NCBI GenBank assembly: GCA_028290765.1
Contig: JAQGJF010001086.1
Location: 1 to 7,067, forward strand
Reading direction: 5' to 3'
DNA: 7,067 bases
Origin: Tardiphaga sp.
GTDB taxonomy: Bacteria > Pseudomonadota > Alphaproteobacteria > Rhizobiales > Xanthobacteraceae
The position numbers were made by a program, and so were the translations under genes. Position 1 is the stretch's first letter, and each line of letters opens with the position of its first letter. The notes below the pieces were generated by a model. That model made no database searches. It had not been told where the DNA came from and saw only the letters and a list, made by a program, of their open reading frames with translations. Shown here one piece after another: positions 6,008-7,067 of this stretch.

Positions 6008-7067
6008 TCAGCGCCGTATGATCCTGAACAGCGGCGAGCGATCCGGCTGGGTCGTCACGATCCCGATCGGCAGGATCGGCGCCTTGTCGACAAGTTCGAC
6101 GCGAAATGTCGCGATGATCCTCGCCAATGCGAGCGTGGCTTCGACCAGCGCGAAATGCGCGCCGATGCAGACCCGCGCGCCGACGCCGAACGGCAGATAG
6201 GCGAAGCGATCCGGCGGCGCGCCGGTCATGAACCGCTGGGGCATGAAGGCGTTGGGATCCTGCCAGAGCTTCTCATGGCGATGCAGCAGCCACGGCGCGA
6301 TCAGGATCACGTCCTTGGGCGCGACAGGGCGGCCGCCGATGGTATCGGGGCCGGCGGCGGCGCGGGCGATCAGGAAGGCCGGCGGATACAGCCGCATGGT
6401 TTCGTCGATCACGGCGCGGGTGAATTTCAGCCGGTCGATGTCGGGTGCGCCATCCGGCGCGGCGGATCTCGCTTCGGTGGCCAGTTGCTCCTGGGTCGCG
6501 GGATCCAGCGCCAGAAGATACAGCGCCCAGAACAGCGCGGTCGCGGTGGTCTCGTGGCCGGCCAGGATCATGGTCGCGACCTGGTCGCCGAGCTGCGCGT
6601 CGGAGAAGGCGTCGCCGGTTTCCGGATCGCGGGCCGCCACCATCAGCTCGAACAGGTCGCGCGGCGGCGCGCCGTCGCTCTTGCCGGCGGCGCGGCGCTC
6701 GGCGATCAGCATGGCGACGAATTGCGTCCATCGCTTGCGGAAGAATTTTCGCGAAATATCCTGCGGCGTCGGCCAGCTCAACGGCAACAGCAGGTCGAGG
6801 AAATGCGGCCGCGCCAGCTTCGAGCCATATTCGATGACGAAGTCACGCAGCGCCTTGCCGTGACGGACCATTCCGAACGAAAACATCGTGCGCCCGGCAA
6901 TCTCCAGCGTCATCCGCTGCATGATCTCGCGCAGATCGATCGGCGCGGTGCTGGCGGCCTCGAGTTCGGCAAGGGTGTCGTCGATCGCCGAAGCCATGTG
7001 CGGCACCAGCGTCGCGACCGCGCGCGGCGTGAAGGCCGGGGCCAGCGTACGGCGCTGATGCTTCCAG
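6008..7067 (-). CDS. Cytochrome P450 (N-terminus beyond window edge)
   Basis: A heme-thiolate monooxygenase; 352 C-terminal residues are visible and roughly 100 N-terminal residues lie beyond the right edge. The frame stays open to the edge, starting in WKHQRRTLAPAF, the C-helix whose Trp and Arg hold the heme propionates, so the GTG at 7006 is not the real start. Then come the I-helix AGHETT (visible residues 169-174) with the oxygen-activating Thr, the K-helix ETMR (222-225, ExxR) and the heme loop PFGVGARVCIG, with ligand Cys300 encoded at 6167-6169. RVCIG and the PQRF segment resemble the CYP102/CYP4-like group more than the camphor type (HxCxG); such enzymes often hydroxylate fatty acids or other lipids, which is inference. 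No ferredoxin or reductase gene is visible. The cyclase follows 60 bases downstream. Confidence 0.95.
   Translation of the reverse strand, partial: WKHQRRTLAPAFTPRAVATLVPHMASAIDDTLAELEAASTAPIDLREIMQRMTLEIAGRTMFSFGMVRHGKALRDFVIEYGSKLARPHFLDLLLPLSWPTPQDISRKFFRKRWTQFVAMLIAERRAAGKSDGAPPRDLFELMVAARDPETGDAFSDAQLGDQVATMILAGHETTATALFWALYLLALDPATQEQLATEARSAAPDGAPDIDRLKFTRAVIDETMRLYPPAFLIARAAAGPDTIGGRPVAPKDVILIAPWLLHRHEKLWQDPNAFMPQRFMTGAPPDRFAYLPFGVGARVCIGAHFALVEATLALARIIATFRVELVDKAPILPIGIVTTQPDRSPLFRIIRR

Noticed and set aside
6008..7006. P450 starting at the GTG at 7006
   Set aside because: The frame continues to the window edge in WKHQRRTLAPAF, a conserved P450 helix, so the gene is longer and truncated by the window.

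Overview
The window is GC-rich, densely coded alphaproteobacterial chromosome. Protein sequences, the yggT–yggU–folD order and the palindrome beside the tRNA all suggest the Bradyrhizobium/Rhodopseudomonas/Nitrobacter group (inferred from recall, not from a search). I see no phage, transposase, CRISPR array or obvious island boundary. It reads as ordinary chromosomal housekeeping and accessory metabolism, and I found no convincing new multi-gene system.

Layout, left to right. Bases 2-831 hold a compact minus-strand run transcribed as yggT (small membrane protein), a DUF167/YggU protein, then folD, which is cut by the left edge. The gaps are about 20 bases, so this is probably one operon. The only plus-strand gene is tRNA-Ala with anticodon CGC (1025-1100), diverging from yggT and with a plausible promoter of its own. 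Its CCA end runs into a perfect 19-bp inverted repeat (1099-1154). On the other side of that repeat a minus-strand SnoaL/NTF2-like protein ends, so the palindrome sits between convergent genes. Next, all on the minus strand, come a class I glutamine amidotransferase (1831-2685), a classical short-chain dehydrogenase starting at GTG (2820-3599), a 308-base gene-free stretch containing a compound inverted repeat, a TerB-like protein (3908-4387), a soluble class III adenylate cyclase with an N-terminal Cys4 cluster (4538-5947), and a cytochrome P450 whose N-terminus lies beyond the right edge (6008-7067).

Working together. The folD run joins C1-folate metabolism with two small conserved proteins of unclear role. 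The amidotransferase, SDR, TerB-like protein, cyclase and P450 are co-oriented but mostly separated by gaps of 130-310 bases, so they are probably several transcription units; only P450 to cyclase (57 bases) is close enough to suggest co-transcription. The points most worth a second look are the palindrome fused to the tRNA 3' end, the perfect palindrome overlapping the putative SDR promoter, the folded element at 3657-3704, the Cys4-cyclase architecture, and the HPD in place of HPE in the amidotransferase triad.
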